A DNA stretch of 64,000 nucleotides from Arthrobacter agilis (GCF_006494655.1 NZ_VHIM01000007.1:124001-188000), one strand, 5' to 3'; shown: positions 36,641-44,967, numbered from the stretch's first letter. Program-made: numbers and translations. Notes: generated by a model from the letters alone, not told the origin.

Positions 36641-37585
36641 ATGCCTCTGAGCTCGATCCCGCGCCCGACCGAAGTGGCTCACCGTGTCCGCAGCGCGTTC
36701 CGCGCCCGGGTCTCCGGTGACCCCACTGGGGCGCCGGACTGGGTGCGCGACATCGCCCTGGTCGGGGAGGGCCCAGGCTTGTTCGAGCCCGACGGCGTCG
36801 TCTGGCAGGTCCACGGTGGCCTTTCCACTTTGGTCGGCGGCGTCGCGGCCCTCCTCGGCCAGGGCGCGCACCCCCTCGCGATGGCCGGGGTCGCACGGCA
36901 CTCCTCCTACCGCAGTGACCCCTGGGCACGCCTCGCCGGGACCGCGCGCTGGCTCACCATCACCACCTTCGGCTCCGCGGAACTCGCCGAGCGGGACTCG
37001 GCACGTGTCCGCCGCATGCACGGGCGGGTCAGCGGTACCACCGACGACGGTCGCGCCTACTCCGCCTCCGACCCCGCCCTCCTGCGCTGGGTGCACCTGG
37101 CCTTCACCGATGCCTTCCTCGGGGCCCACGAAGCCGTCGGCCACGACCTGGCCCCGCGGTTCGGCCGCACCTGGGCCGACACCTACGTCGCCGACTGGTC
37201 CCGCAGCGCCCGGACCCTCGGGGCCGAGGACCTCCCGGTGAGCCGCCGGGAACTCGCGGAGGCACTGCGCGCGCTCGAGCCTGACCTGGAACCCGTGCCC
37301 GCCGAGCTGCTGACGTTCCTGTCCGCCCCGGACGGGCTGAACCGGGCGGAGCGGATTTTCTACAGCGGCATCGCCAGCGCCGGCGCGCTGGTCATCTCCC
37401 CGTCCGTGGCACCCCTCGCCGGGGTACCCGGCCGCGGAGACCGCTCGCTCGCGAATCGCCTCCGCCTGCAGCGCACCCGCCTGCAGCTGCGGACCTTCCA
37501 GCTTGCCCTCGGCCCGCACAGCCCCTCCGTGGACGCGGCGCGCTACCGGCTCGGCCTCGCCGACCGCCCGAACTGGCTCGACTGA
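36641..37585 (+). CDS. Oxygenase MpaB family protein (DUF2236)
   Basis: A 314-residue member of the MpaB/DUF2236 family, heme-b proteins related to latex-clearing proteins and to the fungal mycophenolic-acid oxygenase. The family core is visible: GGLSTLVGGVAALLGQGAHPLAMAGV, then RLAGTARWLTITTFG, a RMHGRVSG motif with the conserved His, LLRWVHLAFTDAFL and AYVADWS-like regions. No signal peptide is present. The ATG has TTGGAG 5 nt upstream. Single gene; substrate unknown. Confidence 0.85.
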   Translation: MPLSSIPRPTEVAHRVRSAFRARVSGDPTGAPDWVRDIALVGEGPGLFEPDGVVWQVHGGLSTLVGGVAALLGQGAHPLAMAGVARHSSYRSDPWARLAGTARWLTITTFGSAELAERDSARVRRMHGRVSGTTDDGRAYSASDPALLRWVHLAFTDAFLGAHEAVGHDLAPRFGRTWADTYVADWSRSARTLGAEDLPVSRRELAEALRALEPDLEPVPAELLTFLSAPDGLNRAERIFYSGIASAGALVISPSVAPLAGVPGRGDRSLANRLRLQRTRLQLRTFQLALGPHSPSVDAARYRLGLADRPNWLD

Positions 37586-37804
37586 GCGAGGGACAGCTAG
37601 GGCATCCCGTTGAACGGCCCGGTGCCGTAGCGCCTGTGGATAGGCAGAGCATCGCCAGTGTGTGAGTGGTTGAGTAGGTTCCATGAGGTTCGACGACCTG
37701 CTGGTTTCTGAAGACGACTACTCCTCGGGTGCCTGCGAGAGCAGGCGGGAATCGATCCTCATGTACCCGGGGAGTGCCGGTCGAGCCGGCGGGGGACTAC
37801 GGGG

Positions 37805-38080
37805 TCAGCGGCGGGTTCGCGGCCGCGTGTACCGGCCGGCCAGGTCGTTGAGTGCCAGGATGGCGACGATGATCGACACCGCGACGGCGGAAAGGCCGGC
37901 GTACAGGCCCACGAGCATCGTCATCGGCGAACTCGCCTCCGCCAGGAAACCGATTCCGCCAATGGCTCCGACAACCCAGAACGCGGCCACCAGAGCCAGC
38001 GCGATGATCGACGGCAGCGCCGACCGATTGTCCCTGATCCACTGTGCCGGACGTACCGTTTCGATCCCCATGAGTGCCAT
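37805..38080 (-). CDS. Small membrane protein with two transmembrane segments
   Basis: About 91 residues. Membrane helices lie at roughly residues 23-45 (SIIALALVAAFWVVGAIGG) and 53-75 (TMLVGLYAGLSAVAVSIIV), with a short basic C-terminal tail (RYTRPRTRR). The start at 38080 is close to GGAG; the ATG 9 nt later (38071) has better spacing (10 nt). No family is recognised. It is divergent from the lipoprotein gene at 38374. Confidence 0.55.
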   Translation of the reverse strand: MALMGIETVRPAQWIRDNRSALPSIIALALVAAFWVVGAIGGIGFLAEASSPMTMLVGLYAGLSAVAVSIIVAILALNDLAGRYTRPRTRR

Positions 38081-38373
38081 GCTCCAAGTGTTCCGACCCC
38101 CGGATGAGAAGGAGGCTGACGACACGCACCGACAGGTCACGGTTGGGCGGCGATCGACCCGGGCTGGTGACGTTCGGAGGCGTCGCATCCCCGGATGGCT
38201 CCGATGGGACGTGCTGTCCGGCGGGAGGTATAACGGTTCGGACCCGCACCCGTTCCGGGGTGTCGCTGTGCGCCCGTCGCCGGTACGGTCGAAGGCGGGC
38301 GATGCAGCACTGCAGGGTCCTTGCCGGGCGGTTCCTCGCCACCCTTCACCCGCTGCCATAGGAGACGAAGTCC

Positions 38374-39063
38374 GTGACCAAGCTGCCCTACGTTCTCGCC
38401 CTCGCCGCCACGGCGCCGCTTCTCGCAGGCTGCGTCACCACCTCGGGAACGGCGCCAGAGGCCGCTCCTGTCCCCGCGACGAGATCGTCGAGTGCCACAG
38501 CCGCGCCCTCGGCCACGCCGGCTCCGGCGGAATCAGCCACGCCGGCTCCGGCGGAATCAGCCACGCCGGCCCCGGGAGTATCAGACTCCCCGTCAAGCGA
38601 CCCGATGCAGGCGCCGACGCCGGAACACACTGCCACCGTCGCGACGACGCCCGCGGACAGTGGGACGCCGGTCACCGAACCCCCGGTCACCGAACCGCTC
38701 GCCGACCCCACGACCGAGGCGCCGGTCGAGCCTCCGATCGTCGTCACGCCTGATCCGACGTGGGAAGAGGCGCCCCGGATCACCGTCCGGCAGGGATCCT
38801 CCTTCACCGCCACCGGGAGCGGCTATCAGGCCGGCCAGGAGGTATTCCTGAACATGGGTGTCTACCAGACCGACAGCATGGTGCTCGAGGAACAATCCGT
38901 CATCGCCGATGCCACAGGTGGCTACAGCTTCACCATCACGATCGGACCGGACCTCCCGCCCCAGACCTACGGGGTCTTCACGATGGTTCGCGGGGGAGCG
39001 GGCTCGGGCGCGGACTACGAAGCGACGAAGCAGTTTGCCATCATCGAGGTCGTCCCGGCCTAG
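38374..39063 (+). CDS. Secreted lipoprotein with Ser/Thr/Pro-rich spacer and Ig-like domain
   Basis: A 229-residue lipoprotein. The signal peptide ends in the lipobox LAGC with the lipidated Cys20. A long Ala/Pro/Thr/Glu spacer (about 21-125) follows, including tandem ATPAPAES units, and the C-terminal domain (about 128-228, APRITVRQGSSFTATGSGY) looks like a beta-sandwich. A GTG start with GGAGACGAAG upstream fits. The spacer would carry the domain away from the membrane through the cell wall. No exact family is recognised. Confidence 0.75.
   Translation: MTKLPYVLALAATAPLLAGCVTTSGTAPEAAPVPATRSSSATAAPSATPAPAESATPAPAESATPAPGVSDSPSSDPMQAPTPEHTATVATTPADSGTPVTEPPVTEPLADPTTEAPVEPPIVVTPDPTWEEAPRITVRQGSSFTATGSGYQAGQEVFLNMGVYQTDSMVLEEQSVIADATGGYSFTITIGPDLPPQTYGVFTMVRGGAGSGADYEATKQFAIIEVVPA
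38512..38571 (+). repeat. 24-bp tandem repeat inside the lipoprotein gene
   Basis: Two exact 24-bp copies (38512-38535 and 38536-38559) and the first half of a third, encoding ATPAPAES units. The repeat keeps the reading frame, so copy number can change the spacer length. Confidence 0.85.
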
Positions 39064-39147
39064 TCGAGTTCACGGCCGGACGTCGCCCGACCGGGGCGGC
39101 GCCCGTGCGCTGTCGGTGTCGCCCCGGTTGCCGGGAGCTCCTGCCTG

Positions 39148-39345
39148 CTACGAGTGCTGCGCGGCGAGATACTCGTTCAGGGCCGATTGGGGCACGCGGA
39201 ACGATCGACCGAACCGGATGCTGGGGAGTTCCCCCGAATTCACTAATCGGTAGACCGTCATCTTCGAGACCCTCATCTGTTCTGCTACTTCTGCCACGGT
39301 CACGACCGGGCCGATTCCACTGGTCATATCACTGCTGCCTTTCAT
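39148..39345 (-). CDS. BldC/excisionase-type helix-turn-helix protein
   Basis: A 65-residue DNA-binding protein with a MerR-like winged helix: VTVAEVAEQMRVSKMTVYRLVNSGELPSIRFGRSFRVPQ. Closely similar short proteins occur across actinobacteria (for example Rv0500A) and are often called excisionase family, but there they are chromosomal regulators related to BldC. The ATG at 39345 has GGGGA 7 nt upstream; an in-frame ATG at 39327 is the alternative. A palindrome GTAGTGACTAC (39396-39406) lies in its promoter region and might be its own site (inference). Confidence 0.8.
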   Translation of the reverse strand: MKGSSDMTSGIGPVVTVAEVAEQMRVSKMTVYRLVNSGELPSIRFGRSFRVPQSALNEYLAAQHS

Positions 39346-39502
39346 CCCAGAATCCCCATGCTTAACTTTGGTACCTCTGGTGAGTACCCGACAGAGTAGT
39401 GACTACCTGTTGTGACCGCGGGCGACACAAGTAGTCGAGCACCGGCGGAGGGGTAGGAACAGCGAGGGGGCGCAAGTACCCGGCTGTGCGCGGGTCCACC
39501 TT

Positions 39503-39826
39503 TCAGCCGAGCTGGCGGATCGGCGATCCCGCCAGCCAGGCGAGGATCGCGTAGACCACCTGCGGATAGAACACGCGGTACGTGTGATCGGTGATGTAGC
39601 CGATGTGTGGGGTGAGAACCGGGCGGGGGAGCGATCGCAGGATGTGATCGGCCGGCAGGGGCTCGACGTCGTACACATCGAGTGCGGCGCCGCCGATGCG
39701 CTCCGCTTGCAGGGTCCTGACGAGGGCGTCCGTGTCGACGAGCGGGCCGCGCGAGGCGTTCACCAGGATGGGCGCATCGACGCCAGCTCCTCGATGCCTC
39801 CGGGCCGGATCCGATGCGGTGCCCGC
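39503..39826 (-). pseudogene. Remnant of a D-2-hydroxyacid dehydrogenase
   Basis: Only the last third of a dehydrogenase is left. The C-terminal 88 or so residues read well (ILVNASRGPLVDTDALV, GGAALDVYDVEPLPADH, LTPHIGYITDHTYRVFY) and end in the normal place. Going upstream, the homology jumps frame: IEELASMRP lies in another frame just before ILVNAS, and GPEA in the third. So at least two small indels are present, and the N-terminal two thirds with the NAD-binding site are missing, replaced by the HNH gene that ends at 39827. Confidence 0.85.
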
Positions 39827-40663
39827 TCACGTGGGGTCCCGTAGCTGCGCGGCGGCGGCCTCCGCGGCCAGCTGCTCCTCCGTCATGATGGTCCCCCGCA
39901 GGAATCCGCCGCTGCCGAGCATCCGCCGGATGTCCTCGACGCGGAGGGGAACGGGCCGACCGCTGTGCGCGACCGCATGGCAGGTGGGGCACAGCGGGAC
40001 GAGGTCGGTGAGCGGGTCCACCTCGTAGTAGGAGTCGAGGTATTCGAGCGGGGTGATGTGGTGGACCTCCATGAGGTCGCGACCGGCGTCCCCGTACGCC
40101 TGCTCGAGATCCACGTCGCAGGCGTGGCACAGGGAGCCGCGGTGGGCCAGCGCGAGGCTGCGCAGATCCGGGTCGTGTTCCGCGGAGTTCGCGGGCACGC
40201 GGGTCACCATCCGCGCGGGCAGGCTACCGGGGACCGGATGTCGCGACCCGCGGAGCGGAGCAACGGTTTCCGACCACAGTGATCGCAGCGTTGCGGCCGC
40301 CGGCCCGTCGAGTGGTCGGGCCTCGGTCTGCTGCCGGATACCGGGCAGGAAGGCCTCGAGGCGCGCGAGCGGTAGCTGGTCACCGTGCGGCAGGAGGGCA
40401 TCGAACTCGATCGCCAGGTCCTGGTGCCGTCCCTGGCCTGACGACACCGCGGTGATCTCCCCGTGCCCCACTACACCGCGCATCAGGGGACCACCATCCA
40501 CCACGAGCAGCCAGGCATCGGTCCCGATCTCCACGCGTTCGTCGATCGCGACGGTCCATGGGTGCCGCACGACGCCGCTCGTCCTCACCGTCGCGGTGGC
40601 GGAGGCGTAGGAGCCGGACCACTGCGGTCCGGCGGTCGTCCAAGCCAGGATCAACGCCTCCAT
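39827..40663 (-). CDS. HNH endonuclease with PUA/EVE-like N-terminal domain, candidate type IV restriction enzyme
   Basis: A 278-residue protein. The N-terminal half (about 1-140) has the beta-strand pattern of PUA/EVE-like modified-base readers: LILAWTTAGPQWSGSY, HPWTVAIDERVEIGTDAWLLVV, GPLMRGVVGHGEI and LAIEFDALLPHGDQLPL. The C-terminal half is an HNH nuclease with CHAC, MEVHHITPLEY and CPTCHAVAH, all metal and zinc ligands in place. This pairing is known from modification-dependent (McrA-like) restriction enzymes. The assignment of the first domain is by pattern only. No modification genes are adjacent. It sits next to the broken dehydrogenase. Confidence 0.7.
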   Translation of the reverse strand: MEALILAWTTAGPQWSGSYASATATVRTSGVVRHPWTVAIDERVEIGTDAWLLVVDGGPLMRGVVGHGEITAVSSGQGRHQDLAIEFDALLPHGDQLPLARLEAFLPGIRQQTEARPLDGPAAATLRSLWSETVAPLRGSRHPVPGSLPARMVTRVPANSAEHDPDLRSLALAHRGSLCHACDVDLEQAYGDAGRDLMEVHHITPLEYLDSYYEVDPLTDLVPLCPTCHAVAHSGRPVPLRVEDIRRMLGSGGFLRGTIMTEEQLAAEAAAAQLRDPT

Positions 40664-40746
40664 GCGGCCGAGTCTGTCATGGAAGGGTGCGGATGCAAGA
40701 GACGCACGAGTTCAAGGGAGACACCAACTCGAGGAGCTACGGATGA

Positions 40747-41136
40747 TCAGGGCTGCAGCAGCCACCGCACGGCGTCGTCCTGGTCCGTGAAGAACCGCGT
40801 CTCGCTCGGCGCCCGGACCATGAATGCGGTCAGCACGAGATCGACGTCGTCCGAGCCGAGGAGTGCGATCCTTGCCGGATGACTGTAGCCGAGGACGGCC
40901 TGCCTGGCCTCGCAGGTGACCTCACGAAGGGCTGAAACCTGCACGAGCAACGGCAGCCTCCGGTGGGCTGATGCGGTGATGGCCCTACCGACCCGGGCGA
41001 CATCGACGTGATCGATCACGATCTGGTGGCGCCACGTCAATCGAAGGACGGACGGAAGGACCGAGAGAGTGAAACGACCGGCGTCGTAACCCGGCGACGA
41101 GGGTGCCGAACACCGGAGCGTCGCGTGCGAGTTCAT
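40747..41136 (-). CDS. STAS/SpoIIAA-like protein
   Basis: A 129-residue soluble alpha/beta protein. The C-terminal block ARIALLGSDDVDLVLTAFMVRAP followed by TRFFTDQDDAVRWL is typical of SpoIIAA-like STAS proteins (helix-strand units with the final AxxWL). Such proteins occur in many copies in Arthrobacter-type genomes with unknown roles. The ATG at 41136 has GAGGCGG upstream; a longer in-frame start at 41190 has no support. Single gene between HNH and an unknown gene. Confidence 0.6.
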   Translation of the reverse strand: MNSHATLRCSAPSSPGYDAGRFTLSVLPSVLRLTWRHQIVIDHVDVARVGRAITASAHRRLPLLVQVSALREVTCEARQAVLGYSHPARIALLGSDDVDLVLTAFMVRAPSETRFFTDQDDAVRWLLQP

Positions 41137-41323
41137 CAGGGACCGCCTCATCCACGCCCGCGACCGCGCGTCACCGGCCGGTCGGAGCAATCTGCCGAAC
41201 CGCCCGGGGGCGGCGGGTCGCGCGAAGAGGCGCCACCGTCAGTTGTTCGGCGCTACTCAGGGCGCGGATGGGTGAACGGTAAGCCGGATCGACCGTGCGG
41301 TCATAGGCCCGGGGGCGTGGGCG

Positions 41324-41677
41324 TCAGATGTCCCAGGCAGGGCCTTCGGTCCAGAGCCCCAGCTCCTGGAAACTCTCGATCAGCGGGCGTACTCCGGGAG
41401 CGAGGACAGGCAGGCCGTTCTCGACGGCGATCAGGGGAGCGTGATGGCGCACTTCGGCCATCTCGTTCGCGAAATGCAATGCCCTGGCGTGGTCCGCGGT
41501 CAGCCCGGCACCACCGGCAGCGACGGCCTCGAGGGCCTCCTGGGCTTTGCCGAACCGGATGGCTTGAGCGAGATCCGCCGCCGCGACCTCACGGTCGTCG
41601 AGTGCTGCACTGGCCCATCCCTGCAGGGCGGACTCTTCCTTGAGTAACACGCCCACCTCTTCCCACTCCTGCGTCAT
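41324..41677 (-). CDS. Unrecognised helical protein
   Basis: A 117-residue acidic protein with no family that I recognise. It is predicted to be nearly all helix, with heptad-like Ala and Leu (AALDDREVAAADLAQAIRFGKAQEALEAV), no signal peptide and no Cys. GGGGG lies 4-5 nt before the ATG at 41677, and codon use is GC-rich at the third position, so it is likely a real gene. The longer frame to 41890 is not supported. It is divergent from the App1-type gene. Confidence 0.6.
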   Translation of the reverse strand: MTQEWEEVGVLLKEESALQGWASAALDDREVAAADLAQAIRFGKAQEALEAVAAGGAGLTADHARALHFANEMAEVRHHAPLIAVENGLPVLAPGVRPLIESFQELGLWTEGPAWDI

Positions 41678-41832
41678 CCGACCCCCATGGCGAGTTGCTG
41701 AACCGAGGTTCCAGAGTGGCAGGCGCCGACCGCGCCGACAAGCCCGACGGGGTGCTCCGGGCAAGTCGTTAGGAGCTCGTGACCTCGCGGCAGCAGTCGT
41801 CCGGCGGCGCTTACCGTGCCAGACTGAAGGGC

Positions 41833-42984
41833 ATGTGCCCCCCAGCCGACCAGGCCCACGATTCCTCCGCCGCAGACGACAGCAGTGCATCTCAGAAGGG
41901 CACCTCGACGGAGTCCGTCATCGAGGAGCGTCATATGGCGTTGAGGCTCGACGACGCCTGGCTCCGTCTGCAGACCCGCGTGGCACTCAAGCGCGGCAGG
42001 GTGGACACCGTCATCCCTTATACCGGCTACGGGACGACAGCCTGGATCCGCGTGCTGGCGCGCGTCGTCCTGAGCGACCCGAGGGACACCGGAGGCACGG
42101 ACGACGGTCCCCTGAAGCCCTTGCAGGAAGGTATGCGCGGGTGGCGCAACTTCACGAGCGCTCCCGTCGCCCACGCCGTCATGCACGTGACCGTCGGTGA
42201 CACCGTCCACGACGTCACCGCTGATCGCGGCGGCGTCGTCGATGCCCGCATTCCCGTCTCCCTGGCCCCCGGGTGGCATACGATCGAGCTGCAATCCGGC
42301 AGATCCACCGTGGTCGAGGCGCCGGTGCGGGTCGTCGCGGACGGCACCACGTTCGGGGTGGTCTCCGACATCGACGACACCGTCATGGTGACGGCCCTGC
42401 CCCGCCCGTTCCTGGCCGCCTGGAACACCTTCGTCCTCGACGAGCACGCGCGGACCCCCACCCCGGGAATGGCCGTGCTCTACGAGCGGATCGTACGCAC
42501 GCTGCCCTCGGCTCCCGTCCTCTACCTGTCCACGGGGGCGTGGAACGTGGCACCGACCCTCTCGCGATTCCTCTCCCGGAACCTGTACCCGGCGGGTCCC
42601 AAGCTCCTGACCGACTGGGGCCCTACTCGTGATCGCTGGTTCCGTAGCGGCCAGGAGCACAAGAGGACGTCCCTGGAACGTCTCGCTGAGGAGTTCCCCG
42701 GTATCAAGTGGCTGCTGGTGGGAGACGACGGCCAGCACGACGAGGCCATCTACGCCGCCTTCGCCCGGCGTCATCCGGAGAATGTCAGGGCCATCGCCAT
42801 CCGGCAGTTGTCCGCGGGCGAGGCCGTCCTCGCAGGTGGTCGCTCCAAGACGGGCGTGCAGCCCACCCCCGGCATTCCCTGGGTCTATGCTGCGGATGGC
42901 GCCGGTATGTCGGCCAGGCTGGAGGAGATGGGAATCATCCACAGCGAGGTCCGCTCGGCCGGCGTCCCGGAGGAAACCGACTGA
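41833..42984 (+). CDS. App1-type phosphatase domain protein (DUF2183)
   Basis: A 383-residue protein of the App1/DUF2183 family; yeast App1 is a phosphatidate phosphatase of the HAD superfamily. The catalytic DxDxT is SDIDDT with Asp179, Asp181 and Thr183. Further HAD motifs are VLYLSTGAW and WLLVGDDGQHDEAIY. An N-terminal beta-rich part (about 60-165) comes first. The ATG at 41833 is chosen because TACCGT and CAGACT (41812-41825) form the promoter right before it; an ATG at 41935 is possible. No signal peptide, so it acts inside the cell. It is followed by the metF-like gene. Confidence 0.85.
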   Translation: MCPPADQAHDSSAADDSSASQKGTSTESVIEERHMALRLDDAWLRLQTRVALKRGRVDTVIPYTGYGTTAWIRVLARVVLSDPRDTGGTDDGPLKPLQEGMRGWRNFTSAPVAHAVMHVTVGDTVHDVTADRGGVVDARIPVSLAPGWHTIELQSGRSTVVEAPVRVVADGTTFGVVSDIDDTVMVTALPRPFLAAWNTFVLDEHARTPTPGMAVLYERIVRTLPSAPVLYLSTGAWNVAPTLSRFLSRNLYPAGPKLLTDWGPTRDRWFRSGQEHKRTSLERLAEEFPGIKWLLVGDDGQHDEAIYAAFARRHPENVRAIAIRQLSAGEAVLAGGRSKTGVQPTPGIPWVYAADGAGMSARLEEMGIIHSEVRSAGVPEETD

Positions 42985-43036
42985 GCCGGATCCCTCCGGC
43001 GTCATCCAGCAGGTAGCACGGACGAAGAGGACCCGC

Positions 43037-43939
43037 ATGCCCGCACGTACGTACCCGGCACTGTCCTACGAGCTGTATCCCCCGAGGGGCGACGACGCCG
43101 AGGAGTCCCTGTGGGCGACCATCCGACGCCTCGAGGACACCCGACCGGACTTCGTGTCCGTGACCTACGGTGCCGCGGGCAGCAACAGGGAGACAGCCCT
43201 CACCCTGCTGCGTCGGCTGCTCACGGAGACCGCGCTGAAGCCCCTGGCACATCTGACCTGTGTCGGCAGCAGCCGCGCCGAGCTCACGGACGTCGTCGAG
43301 CGCCTCATCGGTGGTGGCGTCCGCGGCATCCTGGCCCTTCGCGGTGATGCGCCGGACGGCGTGGACCCCTCCGAGGGCGATCTTCAGCATGCCGAGGACC
43401 TGGTCCGGCTGATCCGTCACATCGAGGCCCCGCGGACCGCCCAGCTGGCCGCGGGCCGGGTCTCCGTGGGGGTCGCCGCCTACGCCACCCGCCACCCCGA
43501 CTCGCCCAGTGAGGAGCACGACATCGACGTGCTCCTCGCGAAGCAGCAGGCGGGCGCGGACTTCGCCATCACCCAGGTGTTCTTCCAGCCCGCCGACTAC
43601 GCCCGGCTCCTGACGCGGGCACGACGGGCGGGGGTGACCATCCCCATCATTCCCGGGGTCATGCCGCTCACCAGTACCCGCCGGGTCGAGAAGCTGGGCA
43701 GCCTCGCCGGCATCGAGGTCGACGCCTCCCTCCTGGCACGGCTGGAAGGGGCGCGCTCCGACGCGGAACGGCGTCGTACCGGGGTCGCGGCGACGGTCGA
43801 ACTGGCGCGCGCCGCTCTCGATCACGGAGCGCCCGGGCTCCACCTCTACACCTTCAACGAGCATGCCGCCGCGCTGGACGTCCTCGACGCGCTCGGCCTC
43901 GAGCGGCCACCCGAAGCGGGTACCGTCGCGTCACTCTGA
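43037..43939 (+). CDS. metF: Methylenetetrahydrofolate reductase
   Basis: A 300-residue FAD-dependent TIM-barrel enzyme that reduces methylene-THF to methyl-THF for methionine synthesis. Motifs are SYELYPPRGDD, DFVSVTYGAAGS, HLTCVGSSRAEL, LALRGDAP, GADFAITQVFF and the conserved end of the barrel HLYTFN. AAGAGG lies 6 nt before the ATG. It sits 52 nt after the App1-type gene and converges with the SDR gene. No SAM or cobalamin riboswitch is visible in the short gap before it. Confidence 0.92.
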   Translation: MPARTYPALSYELYPPRGDDAEESLWATIRRLEDTRPDFVSVTYGAAGSNRETALTLLRRLLTETALKPLAHLTCVGSSRAELTDVVERLIGGGVRGILALRGDAPDGVDPSEGDLQHAEDLVRLIRHIEAPRTAQLAAGRVSVGVAAYATRHPDSPSEEHDIDVLLAKQQAGADFAITQVFFQPADYARLLTRARRAGVTIPIIPGVMPLTSTRRVEKLGSLAGIEVDASLLARLEGARSDAERRRTGVAATVELARAALDHGAPGLHLYTFNEHAAALDVLDALGLERPPEAGTVASL

Positions 43940-43980
43940 GCCGGGGAACCGTTCGGTGTGTCCGGCGCCCGGGGCAAAGC

Positions 43981-44967
43981 TCAGGTGCGTGCAGTCCGAA
44001 GCCGGTCGGCGAGGACGACGACGCCGACGCCGAGGAGTGCGGCACCGGCCAGGGTGCGGCGGGCGGAGCGCCGCCTGCCCTTCCACCCGCCGGTGACCTG
44101 CGCGGTCGCGGGGTCGAGGGAGGGTGCGTAGAGGTTGCCCGACGAGGGGTCCGCCGCCTGCTTCTTCGACAGATGCGTGTTCTCGACCTGGTGCGCCATG
44201 ACCTTCTCCATGCGGCCGGGCATGAGCCGGTGCTGCCGGACCATCGAGCGCCCGAGCCTCCCGACCACGAGCTCGTGCCGCGGGCGCTCGGCCAGACGGA
44301 GGATCGCCTTCGCGACGCGCTCGGGGGAGTAGACGGGCGGCATGGCGACCGCGCGGCGGCCCGTGTAGTTGGCCGCGTGCTGGAAGAAGGGCGTGTCGAT
44401 GGTGGGTGGCAGGACCGTGCACACGTGGATGTGCTTCTGCCGGTCGAGGCCGAGTTCGGACCCGAGGCTGACGCCGAGGGCACGCACCGCGGCCTTCGAC
44501 ACGGAGTAGGCCGAGGTGTAGGGCTGCGGCACCGCTCCGACGATCGATGCCACATTGACCACGACACCCGCGCCCTGGTCCTGCATCCGTTCGAGCGCCA
44601 CGCGCGCACCGTGCACGTACCCCATGACGTTGACGTCGATCACGCGCCTGAAATCCGCCATCGGCACCGCCAGGAACGGCGAGAAGAAGGAGACGGCGGC
44701 ATTGTTGACCCAGATGTCGATGCGCCCGTACTCCTGGACGGCCCGGCTCGCGAGCTGCCGGACGTCGTCGTACTCCGACGTGTCCGTGGGGACGGCGATG
44801 GCCCGCGACCCCAGGGCCTGGCACTCCGCCACGAGTGCCTCGAGCGCTTCGACGCGCCGGCTCGCGAGCACGAGACTGACCCGGTGCCGCGCGAAGTGGA
44901 GGGCCGTGGCACGCCCCACCCCGCTCGCCGCTCCCGTGATGACGATGACGCTGTTCCTGATCCGCAT
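43981..44967 (-). CDS. Short-chain dehydrogenase/reductase with C-terminal membrane segment
   Basis: A 328-residue classical SDR. The cofactor motif is TGAASGVG at 11-18, NNAAVSF is the conserved NNAG-like turn, and the catalytic Tyr and Lys are in YSVSK. Arg in the beta2-alpha3 turn (ASRRVEA) favours NADPH. After the catalytic domain (to about 250) a basic linker leads to a hydrophobic stretch (TLAGAALLGVGVVVLADRL), so the enzyme may be membrane-anchored. The start has AGGAGAGG. The substrate is unknown. It converges with metF and is downstream of lysR in the same direction. Confidence 0.87.
   Translation of the reverse strand: MRIRNSVIVITGAASGVGRATALHFARHRVSLVLASRRVEALEALVAECQALGSRAIAVPTDTSEYDDVRQLASRAVQEYGRIDIWVNNAAVSFFSPFLAVPMADFRRVIDVNVMGYVHGARVALERMQDQGAGVVVNVASIVGAVPQPYTSAYSVSKAAVRALGVSLGSELGLDRQKHIHVCTVLPPTIDTPFFQHAANYTGRRAVAMPPVYSPERVAKAILRLAERPRHELVVGRLGRSMVRQHRLMPGRMEKVMAHQVENTHLSKKQAADPSSGNLYAPSLDPATAQVTGGWKGRRRSARRTLAGAALLGVGVVVLADRLRTART

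Noticed and set aside
38512-38571. CRISPR or regulatory repeat
   Set aside because: The units are contiguous, in frame and encode a protein repeat in the lipoprotein.
42985-43036. SAM or cobalamin riboswitch before metF
   Set aside because: The gap is only 52 bp and shows none of the conserved blocks.
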